Source: Lachnospiraceae bacterium
GTDB taxonomy: Bacteria > Bacillota > Clostridia > Lachnospirales > Lachnospiraceae
Length of the DNA: 64,000 nt
Reading direction: 5' to 3'
Assembly: GCA_014804365.1 (NCBI GenBank)
Contig: JAAUZX010000024.1
Span: 1 to 64,000, forward strand
This document shows, one piece after another, positions 51,153-59,256 of the stretch. The notes under the pieces are model-generated. The model worked only from the letters and a program-made list of their open reading frames with translations, was not told the DNA's origin and did no database searches. Numbering within the stretch: the first letter of the stretch is position 1; each line of letters opens with the position of its first letter. The translations under genes and the position numbers were made by a program.

Positions 51153-52178
51153 ATGAATAAAGAAGAGATCAGAATAAAGAATGTGATCGTGCATATTCTG
51201 GATTCTACCATCGGTATGCCGGTGTTGTCGGATACGGAACTGGAATACGGCTCTGAGGTGGCGGAGTTTCTGAAGGAGCATATCGCACGGATCAGTTCGG
51301 GAGACGACGCAAAGGAGTGTCGTTTTTATAAAGAAGAATCGGAGGTATACCATCTGCTGAACGCCTATGCGGACGAAGATTTCGTGTCGGTCAGCAAGGA
51401 TATTGCCACGCAGCTCTATGAGATCATGAACAGCAACATAGATATTCCGGCGGCGGATCTGATGGTGGTGCGTTTTAAGGAGGGGGAGGATGAGTATCTG
51501 GCTCTTCTTAAGATGAATTATAAGTCCCTCTACACGCATCGCACGATGGCGACAGAGGACGGTGAGGGCAACAGCAATGAGATCATTCGGCATAAGTCGA
51601 TTCTTCCTTCGGAGACCCAGCGGCTGACGGAAGCGGCGATCATAAGGCTGCAGGATCTGGCGTTGTGGGTGATCGAGAAAAAGTATGAGGTGAACGGAGA
51701 GAAGACTAACTATTTCTCTTTTCTCTTCTTAAAGTGCAGCGCGCATCTGTCGCATAAATCCAAACTGTCCATTGTGAGCCGTGCCGTGGAGAGCGTACAG
51801 AAGGAAGGATACGACGAGACGGAGCGGTTCGAGAAACAGATGCGTGCCAAGAGCATCATTCAGGAGGAGATCGAGGAGAAGGGTGGTTTCGTGGTAGAGG
51901 AGCTGGCGGAGAGAATCTTCGAGGAACAGCCGGAATTAAAAGTGGCTTTTCAGGATAAAATGGAAAAGTATGATATGGTGAAGGAAGAGATCCAGCCCCA
52001 GAGTGAAAATACGGTGCGCAAGTATCAGAGCCAGCACTTGTACACGGATACGGGGATCGAGATTAAGATACCGATGGAACAGTATAAGAATCCGAGAAGC
52101 GTGGAGTTCATCACGAATCCCGACGGAACGATCTCGGTACTGATCAAGAATATCGAACATCTGGAAGCGAAGCTGTAG
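51153..52178 (+). CDS. Nucleoid-associated protein, NdpA/YejK family
   Basis: A 341-residue protein matching the nucleoid-associated NdpA group. IKNVIVHILDS at the start, ADLMVVRFKEGEDEYLALLKMNYKSLYTH in the centre, and the C-terminal beta-rich IEIKIPMEQYKNPRSVEFITNPDGTISVLIKNIE fit. E. coli YejK binds the nucleoid and topoisomerases, but the clostridial role is untested. AACGGGAGAAGC precedes the ATG. Middle gene of the three-gene operon. Confidence 0.8.
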   Translation: MNKEEIRIKNVIVHILDSTIGMPVLSDTELEYGSEVAEFLKEHIARISSGDDAKECRFYKEESEVYHLLNAYADEDFVSVSKDIATQLYEIMNSNIDIPAADLMVVRFKEGEDEYLALLKMNYKSLYTHRTMATEDGEGNSNEIIRHKSILPSETQRLTEAAIIRLQDLALWVIEKKYEVNGEKTNYFSFLFLKCSAHLSHKSKLSIVSRAVESVQKEGYDETERFEKQMRAKSIIQEEIEEKGGFVVEELAERIFEEQPELKVAFQDKMEKYDMVKEEIQPQSENTVRKYQSQHLYTDTGIEIKIPMEQYKNPRSVEFITNPDGTISVLIKNIEHLEAKL

Positions 52179-52199
52179 AAAGCAGGAGTGGTGAAGCGT

Positions 52200-53363
52200 A
52201 TGGGGACGATATTGGATTATCTGAAAGAATACGGTGATTATACCTTGCAGGAGAAGCCTCTTAGCGAAGTGGATAGTCTGGTGCTCAGTCAGTTTGCTTA
52301 TCTGAAATTCGACGAGGTGACACCCGATGCCGATGAGGAACAGACCATGGTGAGTTTGCGTGAGATTGCTGAGCATGAGATGTATGACAGCCTGTACAGC
52401 GATGAGCGCTATCGGAAAGAGAACACAGCGCTTTTTCAGGCAATGTATCATGGTAGTCGGTTCGGTGGTTTGAAGGTTGGGAGTTATGTAAACTATATTG
52501 ACCTTGAGACGGAGACACAGTTTTCGGCGGTGACATTTCTTCTGCCGAACGGCATAAGCTATGTGGCATACCGTGGAACCGATGAGAACATCGTAGGATG
52601 GAAAGAGGATATGAATCTGGCCTTTTCGGAACCGGTGCGCGGACAGTACATGAGCTTGGACTATCTGGAGCGCGCAGCGCGCAGGATACAAGGGGATTTC
52701 TATGTGGGCGGACACTCTAAGGGCGGCAATCTGGCCACTTACGCCTGCATGAACTGCCGGGGAGAGGTGCGGCAGCGCATCTTTGCGGTCTTCGATCACG
52801 ACGGACCAGGGTTCCGGCCGGAAGTGAAGGAGCAGAGCGCTTACGGTGAGATCGCAGACAGAATCCATAAGACGATACCGCATTCTTCTTTAGTGGGAAT
52901 GCTTCTGTATACGGACGGCGCTTACCGGGTAGTGGAAAGCAAAACCATCGGACTGGCACAGCATAATCCTTATACATGGCTGGTCGATGGCGATCACTTC
53001 CGGATCGTCGAGGAGCTATACGAGGGTCGCAGGTTCATGGACGAGGCGTTAAACCAGTGGATTCTATCACTGGATCAGGAGCAGATGCACACCTTTGTAG
53101 ATACCTTCTATCAGATCATACTTGCTTCCGAGACCGATAATCTGATCGACTTTACAGCCAACTGGTTTCAAAGCATACATAAAATCAGCGCGGCGCTTAA
53201 AGAGATCGATCCGGAAACCGGCAAGATAATGATCCGGATCATGAAGTCTCTCTTTGACATTGTCTCGCTGAATGCCAAAGAACGGGTAAAGAGCAGGACT
53301 GAACTGCAAAGAGAGAGATTCGATGAGGGGATGCTGCAGTTGGAACAGATGTTTACGAAATAG
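52200..53363 (+). CDS. DUF2974 (Mbeg1-like) alpha/beta-hydrolase protein
   Basis: A 387-residue protein of the DUF2974 family. ISYVAYRGTDENIVGWKEDMNLAF and DFYVGGHSKGGNLATYA give a GHSKGG nucleophile elbow. DHDGPGF contributes to the active site, and a later histidine in DGDHFRIV may complete a triad. These resemble class 3 lipases, with unknown substrates. There is no signal peptide. AGGAG lies 11 nt before the ATG; an in-frame GTG lies closer to it. The C-terminal helical region (about 300-387) is family-specific. Its 3' end overlaps the converging amidotransferase gene by 11 bp. Confidence 0.87.
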   Translation: MGTILDYLKEYGDYTLQEKPLSEVDSLVLSQFAYLKFDEVTPDADEEQTMVSLREIAEHEMYDSLYSDERYRKENTALFQAMYHGSRFGGLKVGSYVNYIDLETETQFSAVTFLLPNGISYVAYRGTDENIVGWKEDMNLAFSEPVRGQYMSLDYLERAARRIQGDFYVGGHSKGGNLATYACMNCRGEVRQRIFAVFDHDGPGFRPEVKEQSAYGEIADRIHKTIPHSSLVGMLLYTDGAYRVVESKTIGLAQHNPYTWLVDGDHFRIVEELYEGRRFMDEALNQWILSLDQEQMHTFVDTFYQIILASETDNLIDFTANWFQSIHKISAALKEIDPETGKIMIRIMKSLFDIVSLNAKERVKSRTELQRERFDEGMLQLEQMFTK

Positions 53364-53997
53364 GCTGCTGTGCGGCGAAGTATCGTAGGAGATGTTCGCC
53401 GCCGGCCTCCGTCATGCGTTCGGGATGCCACTGGACGGCCATGACGGGCAGACTTGTGTGCATGATTCCCTCGATAATATTGTCGCCGGAGCGGCATACG
53501 GCAGTAAGCCCGCCGCCCAGCCGGTCCACGGCCTGATGATGGGCGGAATTGACCTGTGTACTTGTGCCGTATAGCTGATAGAAGAAATCCATGCGGTTCA
53601 GTCCGTTGTGATAGACATAATGGTGTTGATCTTTACCGATCCACTTGTGCATATCCGCAGTGTCGATATCCTGTATGATCGTTCCGCCAAGCTGTACGTT
53701 GATTAACTGCATCCCTTTGCATATGCCCAGGATGGGCTTTTTTTGTTTCATAAAAAAGCTGAGCGCCTGCAGTTGTATGATATCCAGTTCCGTATCAATA
53801 TTGTAGGAACCGTGGTTGTTCTGTCCGAAGAAGGCAGGAGTGATGTCTCCGCCGCCGGGCAGCAGCAGATGACTGGCAAGGGCCGCTTCCTCCACAGACA
53901 GCGTGGTGATATAAGGAATCTCCAGACGATGGAGAGCAGTTTCATAGTTGTGAGTGGCGTCGGCGCGCCCGACGATTGCGATAGCGGTAGAAGGCAT
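53353..53997 (-). CDS. Class I glutamine amidotransferase-like hydrolase (PuuD-type)
   Basis: A 214-residue peptidase C26 enzyme related to gamma-glutamyl-gamma-aminobutyrate hydrolase. HLLLPGGGDITPAFFG is the oxyanion region, ILGICKGMQLINVQLGGTI carries the nucleophilic cysteine, and MAVQWHPER carries the catalytic His-x-Glu. It should hydrolyse gamma-glutamyl amides. GAGGAACATCCT precedes the ATG. It is separate from the following minus-strand phosphoesterase gene. Confidence 0.9.
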   Translation of the reverse strand: MPSTAIAIVGRADATHNYETALHRLEIPYITTLSVEEAALASHLLLPGGGDITPAFFGQNNHGSYNIDTELDIIQLQALSFFMKQKKPILGICKGMQLINVQLGGTIIQDIDTADMHKWIGKDQHHYVYHNGLNRMDFFYQLYGTSTQVNSAHHQAVDRLGGGLTAVCRSGDNIIEGIMHTSLPVMAVQWHPERMTEAGGEHLLRYFAAQQPIS

Positions 53998-54112
53998 AGG
54001 ATGTTCCTCGTGACGGCAATATTACTATAGTATATGTGGAACCGTGGAAATTGTCAGTGAGGATATTACAGCATGCGTGGAACCGCCGGCAGAAAGCCGG
54101 GCGCATGGAAAA

Positions 54113-54931
54113 CTAGGAACGGCTGTTTAATAGCCTAACGGGTCCGGATATGATTTCCCGCGCCACATACAGTACGCTGTCCATGCGTGCCTGCATGCTC
54201 CATTTGACCAGTGTCAGTTCGCCGCGGGCGATCTCAATGCAGGTGATGCACCGGGGATGAACACAACTGCCGGTGTTATAATAATAGGCGGGCTCGTCGG
54301 GCAGTACGGGGCGATGGGTATGCCCTGTGATTAAGATATGCCCGTTTTCTTCGGCCCAGCTGCGTAAGGTTTCTTCGTATTTTTCTTTTACTTCGTAGTT
54401 TTTCGCTGCACTGGTGGGGTCTAAAATGCCGAGATTTTCCAGTGGGTTCCAGAAGTATCTTACTAGGAAACGGGCCAGAGGCCAGAGTGTGGAATTAAGC
54501 AGACTTGCCTGATGACCGTGGGTCAGATACAGCGATTTTTCGGGTGCAGACTGTGAATAAAGAATGATACCTTCATAGTAGCCGGGACATTTTCTCTTGA
54601 CAATATCGTGATTGCCGTAGATCAGGTACAGACGATTCCTTTGCTCAAACATGGCGAACATGTCGTATACATCGCTGTGAATCTCGGTGATGTTTTGTAG
54701 TTTCCTGTTTTCCCATAATTCCTCCCCGTCGCCCAATTCAATATAGGTAAAGCCGTTTCGATAATAGTGATCCATGGCTGCAAAGTACAGGTGCTGATTC
54801 TTCAGAAAGTTATCCGAAGAGGTGCCCACGCCCCTGTGGCAGTCGCTTACAAGGACGTATTTCGAGCAGTGATTCAGCGGAAGTACAGGGGCCTGTGCAA
54901 AGGCGCGGTTCAGACGATCTCCGGCGCTCAT
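54113..54931 (-). CDS. Calcineurin-like metallophosphoesterase
   Basis: A 272-residue enzyme with all metallophosphoesterase motifs: VSDCHRG (DxH), ELGDGEELWE (GDxxE), YGNHD, LTHGHQ and ITGHTHRP. It binds two metal ions and hydrolyses a phosphoester; LpxH-like and nucleotide-type substrates cannot be told apart here. AAAGGAAAAAAC precedes the ATG, which overlaps the stop of the upstream DUF4474 gene by four bases (ATGA), indicating translational coupling. Confidence 0.9.
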   Translation of the reverse strand: MSAGDRLNRAFAQAPVLPLNHCSKYVLVSDCHRGVGTSSDNFLKNQHLYFAAMDHYYRNGFTYIELGDGEELWENRKLQNITEIHSDVYDMFAMFEQRNRLYLIYGNHDIVKRKCPGYYEGIILYSQSAPEKSLYLTHGHQASLLNSTLWPLARFLVRYFWNPLENLGILDPTSAAKNYEVKEKYEETLRSWAEENGHILITGHTHRPVLPDEPAYYYNTGSCVHPRCITCIEIARGELTLVKWSMQARMDSVLYVAREIISGPVRLLNSRS

Positions 54932-55857
54932 GTTTTTTCCTTTCTTTTTGGAGGCCGGCAGCCACATTTCTTGTGACAACGTCTGTGGAATCTGCGTATG
55001 CGGAATAGTCTTCTGAATGCCGCGGGAAGATAGTAGTAAAGGAAAAGAATGCGGTCTTCGGTGCGGATAAAGGGTCTGGTGACGTAAGCGTACAGTCTGC
55101 AGCACATGCGGTTTACGCATTGGGAAAGCCGACGGTGGAAGCGTGTCAACAGATTGAAGTCTTCGGAGTAGGACGAACGAAAGACGAAAGAGCAGCAGAG
55201 ACCCTGAATGTCGAGTTGTTTCAATTCATAGCCTGCGCGGCATAACCCCTCATAGAAAGCGTCACACATTTCCGAATCGGGAAAACAGATGGAAGCGTGC
55301 AGACATAGTTCGGAAGGGTTTGAGAAAAGTCCGGGCTCAAATATCGTGAGCCACCAGTGTCTTTCGGAAAGTTTGAGACAGTCCGTGCCTTGGCGGCACA
55401 GACAAAGCGTGCATGGAAGCATTTCATCGTCTTCGACGGCGGCAAAGAGGGCAGTCTTGTATTCTTCCGCAGAGAGAATCCGGTCGGCGTGGTAGATCCC
55501 GATTTCCGAACCGGTATTGATGCCGTATTGCCCTTTCCAGAGCTCGATCAACCATGTTCTGCCGCGATAGTTGAAATAGATCGGCAGGGCATCGAAGACC
55601 ATCTGGAAGCGAGGTGCCATATAGTCATAAAGCCATGTGTAACCGGCCGTTTTCTGCCATGCGCCAAGCGTGGACGAGAAGAAGCCGCAGCGGCAGTGAT
55701 AGGCGTAACCGAAAGGTTTGGCAAGTTGTTCTAACAGGGAACATTTCTGACATTTATCCATACATTTGATACGGCAGATGATCTTCCGTCTGCGGTACCA
55801 TGAGAAGATCATACAGAATAGAACGAGTAATAATAAGATAAGCAGTGCATAGTACAT
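54928..55857 (-). CDS. DUF4474 domain protein with an N-terminal membrane anchor
   Basis: A 309-residue protein. An N-terminal hydrophobic helix (YYALLILLLLVLFCMIFSWY) is followed by a basic stretch, so the bulk should be cytoplasmic. A DUF4474 domain (about 65-245) contains PRFQMVFDALPIYFNYRGR and WKGQYGINTGSEIGIY. The C-terminus is very rich in Arg, Lys and Cys (RRFHRRCHKKCGCRPPKRKEK) and could bind nucleic acid or membranes. The function is unknown. It is coupled to the phosphoesterase by an ATGA overlap. Confidence 0.85.
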   Translation of the reverse strand: MYYALLILLLLVLFCMIFSWYRRRKIICRIKCMDKCQKCSLLEQLAKPFGYAYHCRCGFFSSTLGAWQKTAGYTWLYDYMAPRFQMVFDALPIYFNYRGRTWLIELWKGQYGINTGSEIGIYHADRILSAEEYKTALFAAVEDDEMLPCTLCLCRQGTDCLKLSERHWWLTIFEPGLFSNPSELCLHASICFPDSEMCDAFYEGLCRAGYELKQLDIQGLCCSFVFRSSYSEDFNLLTRFHRRLSQCVNRMCCRLYAYVTRPFIRTEDRILFLYYYLPAAFRRLFRIRRFHRRCHKKCGCRPPKRKEKT

Positions 55858-56018
55858 AATCTGTAACCTATAATCCTATGTGGTTTTACTCTATTTTATG
55901 CATGGAAATTATAGGGGTGCTAGAGATTAAAATGTGGAGACATTTTAATTGCGTTTTGTGCCGAAGCGAAGCGTAGACTGATATAGAAATATAGAGGGGT
56001 TTGAGTGTATGTAGTAGT

Positions 56019-56261
56019 TTATGCGGTCTTTTTCTCAAGCTCCTCGATGCGCTGGTCATGCTGGTCTACTTTCTTAATCAGCAGACTGATGGTTTCATGA
56101 TCTAATTTACAAGCATTGATCTCATGCTGCATGATTTCCATGCGGGCTTCTATTTTGTCGAAGTGGTCATCTACAGAATCAAATCGTTTATTAATTCGAT
56201 CTTCCATACGCCCCATTTCTTCTAAAATGGTATTAAACATAGCTTTTGTTTCATTATCCAT
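56019..56261 (-). CDS. Small coiled-coil protein
   Basis: An 80-residue, highly charged protein that is almost entirely heptad-patterned: FNTILEEMGRMEDRINKRFD, HFDKIEARMEIMQHEIN and ISLLIKKVDQHDQRIEELEKK. AGGAGGATTCAACTT precedes this ATG, so the 11-codon longer frame is rejected. Such short coiled coils recur in Clostridia with no known role. It lies alone, divergent from the ROK regulator. Confidence 0.75.
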   Translation of the reverse strand: MDNETKAMFNTILEEMGRMEDRINKRFDSVDDHFDKIEARMEIMQHEINACKLDHETISLLIKKVDQHDQRIEELEKKTA

Positions 56262-56373
56262 AAGTTGAATCCTCCTGTGAAATGAGTGTATCACAATTAA
56301 TAGGTAATGTCTATGGATTTATGAAAGAAAAATATTTTTTTAGAAAATATTGTACACGATATTTTGAACATAC

Positions 56374-56427
56374 TTTACAAATGTCTTTGTAATGCCTATA
56401 ATTCTTTAATAAAATGTTTTATATAAG
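56374..56427 (+). promoter_or_regulatory. Promoter and operators of the ROK regulator gene
   Basis: TTTACA (56374-56379) and TATAAT (56397-56402) are spaced by 17 bp. A palindrome TTACAAA-TGTC-TTTGTAA (56375-56392) covers the -35 and spacer. Directly after the -10 lies a second palindrome, CTTTAATAAAA-TG-TTTTATATAAG (56404-56427; 9 of 11 pairs). That second element is repeated before the dehydrogenase gene, so it is the candidate ROK operator. Confidence 0.75.
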
Positions 56428-56445
56428 CGCGGAGGATCGAATATA

Positions 56446-57540
56446 TTGGAAAAGAAAAATGTTGCCAGACATAAGATTCTGGATTTCATGTTAAATCAAG
56501 AGAGCACGACGAAGGCGGAGCTGGCAAAGGAATTAAACTTAAGCATGCCGACTGTTTTGTCTTATATCGGAGAGTTGACCGAAAAGGGAATGGTAATTGA
56601 AGTGGGTGAGATGGAGTCTACCGGTGGCAGGAAGGCAAGAAGGATCGCGCTTAACGAAAATTATTGTCTGTCTGTGGGAGTGGACATTACCGCGCACCAT
56701 GTTGGGATGGTACTGCTCAATCTGAGTGGTAAGATCGTGGAATGGCAGAGGGTTCGCTTGGATTTTAAGCCGGACGCAGATTACTGTAGGAAAGTAACCG
56801 GAATGGTCAGAGATTTCTATAGCAGTAAAACATCGGAGGACAGAATACTGGGGATCGGCATATCTCTTCCGGGCATTTTGCATGAACGGGATCATATTCT
56901 GGTCAAGTCCCATGCGCTTCATCTGGAAAATTACAGTTTGAAAATGTTAGAGCAGATGTTCACGCTTCCGGTGTATTTCGAGAATGATGCCAACGCGGCT
57001 ATGCTGGCGGAGAATCCGGCGCAGATTAAGGATGCGGTATATCTGTCCTTAAGTAATACGCTGGGCGGTGCGGTCTGCATCGATGGTGAGTTGTTTACGG
57101 GGCAGAATCGCAAAGCAGGAGAATTCGGACATATGCTTTTGGTTCCGGAGGGCAGGGAATGTTATTGCGGTAAACGCGGATGTGCGGATGCATATTGCGC
57201 GGCAAGTGTGTTGACGCAGGATGGAAGATATACGTTGGAGGAGTTTATGGGTGCCCTCGGAAAAGATGAAACGGCGGACAAGATCTGGGAGGAATATCTG
57301 GATCATTTGGCTGTCCTGATTTCCAATATCCGGATGATTTTTGACACGGACGTGATTCTGGGAGGTGATGTCGGCGGATATGCGGACAGGTTTCTTGTGG
57401 AGCTTCGGGAGAGAATGGCGAAGTACGATCTGTTTGATCTGGACGGCAGTTATCTGAAAGGGTGCAGCTATCGCAGGGAGGCTTCTGCGGTGGGGGTTGC
57501 GAAATACTTTTTCGGGAAGTTTGCAAAGGAGCTTGCTTGA
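56446..57540 (+). CDS. ROK family transcriptional regulator (XylR/NagC-like)
   Basis: A 364-residue sugar-responsive repressor. The winged HTH (about 1-65) reads STTKAELAKELNLSMPTVLSYI; the ROK kinase-like domain includes LGIGISLPGIL, VYFENDANAAMLAE and GHMLLVPEGRECYCGKRGCADAYC (zinc site from C239). The start is TTG, with GGAGGA 9 nt upstream and no alternative nearby. It probably represses the dehydrogenase/GPH operon downstream and itself, since the same 24-bp palindrome is found before both. Confidence 0.92.
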   Translation: MEKKNVARHKILDFMLNQESTTKAELAKELNLSMPTVLSYIGELTEKGMVIEVGEMESTGGRKARRIALNENYCLSVGVDITAHHVGMVLLNLSGKIVEWQRVRLDFKPDADYCRKVTGMVRDFYSSKTSEDRILGIGISLPGILHERDHILVKSHALHLENYSLKMLEQMFTLPVYFENDANAAMLAENPAQIKDAVYLSLSNTLGGAVCIDGELFTGQNRKAGEFGHMLLVPEGRECYCGKRGCADAYCAASVLTQDGRYTLEEFMGALGKDETADKIWEEYLDHLAVLISNIRMIFDTDVILGGDVGGYADRFLVELRERMAKYDLFDLDGSYLKGCSYRREASAVGVAKYFFGKFAKELA

Positions 57541-57578
57541 GGCGGAGAACTTTAGGAGAAGGAGTTGCGGAGATTGTT

Positions 57579-57597
57579 GAGCCGTGGCTCTTTTTTT
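57579..57597 (+). terminator. Short terminator after the ROK gene
   Basis: GAGC-CGTG-GCTC followed by seven Ts. The stem is short, so efficiency is uncertain. Confidence 0.5.
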
Positions 57598-58012
57598 GTT
57601 GTGGAAATTCGGGAGGCAGATTGCGCAAAATGTTCTCTTGTGTCAGGCTTCGTCATATGGATTTTCTAAAATATTCCGATTGCGTTGAGAATGCGGACGA
57701 AACCGCCCTCTATTCGCCATCCGGGCTCATTTCGGGCTTTTCGGGACATAGGCTTATTGCCCATTAGGGTAATAAGCACGTCCCTTGAAATTTCTGGCTG
57801 ATGAACGGAATATTAAGAAAATCTCATATTCCTACGCAGGACGACTGCGAGAACATTGTGCGAAATCTGCTTTTTGAATTTTGTAGAGGCGGATTTTGAC
57901 ATCTGTGTCTTTATGGGAAAATGAGTAGGGATATTTTGGTATAAAAAATTAGATATAGTGCACAAAAGCGGAAGATTGAAACAGTTTAAAATGATGAAAA
58001 TATCAAAGTTGC
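57598..58012. other. Gene-free stretch with a strong imperfect hairpin
   Basis: No supported gene. At 57743-57784 the sequence folds into a hairpin of GGGAC/GTCCC, an internal bulge, GCTTATT/AATAAGC, a G-T pair and CCC/GGG with loop ATTA. No T-run follows on the plus strand. It could be an RNA processing site or the relic of a repeated element. Confidence 0.45.
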
Positions 58013-58085
58013 TTGACAAGGAACAGTGCGTGAGAGATAATGTAGTTACTTTAATAAAACATTTAATAAAAGAATATAAGTAACT
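58013..58085 (+). promoter_or_regulatory. Promoter and ROK-type operator of the dehydrogenase operon
   Basis: TTGACA (58013-58018) and GATAAT (58036-58041) are spaced by 17 bp. Just downstream is CTTTAATAAAA-CA-TTTAATAAAAG (58049-58072), a near-palindrome matching the element before the ROK gene. AGTTACTT (58044-58051) and AAGTAACT (58078-58085) form an outer inverted repeat around it. Confidence 0.75.
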
Positions 58086-58118
58086 GAATAAAATGATTAG
58101 AAGAAGGAGGACTACACT

Positions 58119-59144
58119 ATGTTACAGCAAGTTATGACCGCACCGGGAGAAATTGAATTTCATGAGGTTCCTATGCCGGAAGCGGGGGAGAATCAAGTAC
58201 TGATTAAGATCATGAATATCGGGATCTGCGGCTCTGATATTCATGTTTATCACGGGAAGCATCCGTTTACTTCTTATCCGGTGACACAGGGACATGAAGT
58301 GTCGGGCGAGATTATGGCACTTGGTGCAAAGGTGGAAGGATTTCATGTAGGGCAGAAGGTGACTATCGAGCCGCAGGTATATTGCGGACATTGCCATCCG
58401 TGCAGACATGGTAAATATAATCTCTGCGAGGAATTAAAGGTTATGGGATTCCAGACTACGGGAACGGCTTCGGAATATTTTGCAGTGGACGCTTCTAAGG
58501 CTACGCCGATTCCTGAGGATATGTCTTATGAGGAAGGAGCCATGATCGAGCCTTTGGCGGTAGCTGTGCATGGTGTCAAGCAGGTGGGAGACGTACGGGG
58601 CATGAATATCGTGGTTATCGGTGCAGGCCCTATCGGTAATCTTGTAGCGCAGACCGCTAAGGGAATGGGCGCGGCAAAGGTCATGATTACGGATGTGAGC
58701 GATCTTCGGCTGGAGAAGGCAAAAGAGTGCGGAATAGATGTCGGTGTCAATACAACGAAAACAGATTTCGGCGAGGCTATGCTGGCGGCTTTCGGTCCCG
58801 ACAAGGCGGATGTGATCTATGACTGTGCGGGAAATAACATTACCATGGGTCAGGCAATCAAGTATGCCAGAAAGGGAAGCACGATCGTTCTGGTAGCTGT
58901 TTTTGCGGGGATGGCGGAGATCGATCTTGCAGTAGCCAACGACCATGAGCTGGATATCAAAAGTACCATGATGTACCGGCATGACGATTATATTGACGGT
59001 ATTCGACTTGTTAACGAGAATAAGGTCTTTTTGAAACCGTTGATTTCCAAAACTTTTGCGTTCAAGGATTATCTGAAGGCATATCAGTACATAGATGACA
59101 ATCGGGAAACCACGATGAAAGTGATTATCAATGTGCAGGAATAG
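58119..59144 (+). CDS. Zinc-dependent medium-chain alcohol/polyol dehydrogenase
   Basis: A 341-residue MDR enzyme of the sorbitol/L-threonine dehydrogenase group. The catalytic zinc region is GICGSDIHVYHGKHPF and GHEVSGEI; the structural zinc cysteines are in CGHCHPCRHGKYNLC; the NAD(P) Rossmann motif is VIGAGPIGNLVA. It oxidises a polyol or sugar alcohol to the ketose, or the reverse. AAGGAGG precedes the ATG. ROK control and the GPH symporter downstream indicate carbohydrate use; the substrate is unknown. Confidence 0.9.
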   Translation: MLQQVMTAPGEIEFHEVPMPEAGENQVLIKIMNIGICGSDIHVYHGKHPFTSYPVTQGHEVSGEIMALGAKVEGFHVGQKVTIEPQVYCGHCHPCRHGKYNLCEELKVMGFQTTGTASEYFAVDASKATPIPEDMSYEEGAMIEPLAVAVHGVKQVGDVRGMNIVVIGAGPIGNLVAQTAKGMGAAKVMITDVSDLRLEKAKECGIDVGVNTTKTDFGEAMLAAFGPDKADVIYDCAGNNITMGQAIKYARKGSTIVLVAVFAGMAEIDLAVANDHELDIKSTMMYRHDDYIDGIRLVNENKVFLKPLISKTFAFKDYLKAYQYIDDNRETTMKVIINVQE

Positions 59145-59187
59145 ATTGAAAAATCAGAGATTTTTCAATCGCAAGTTTGTGCTTGCG
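59144..59187 (+). repeat. Tandem intercistronic hairpins
   Basis: A perfect 12-bp stem GATTGAAAAATC/GATTTTTCAATC with loop AGA begins on the last base of the dehydrogenase stop codon. CGCAAG-TTTGTG-CTTGCG follows at once. Neither has a T-run. They could stabilise or process the mRNA and set different levels of the two products. Confidence 0.7.
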
Positions 59188-59256
59188 CCCAAACTCGCAG
59201 GTTGAGCAAGAATGAGGGATTAATATGAATGATATGCAGTTATAATAGGAGGGCTT

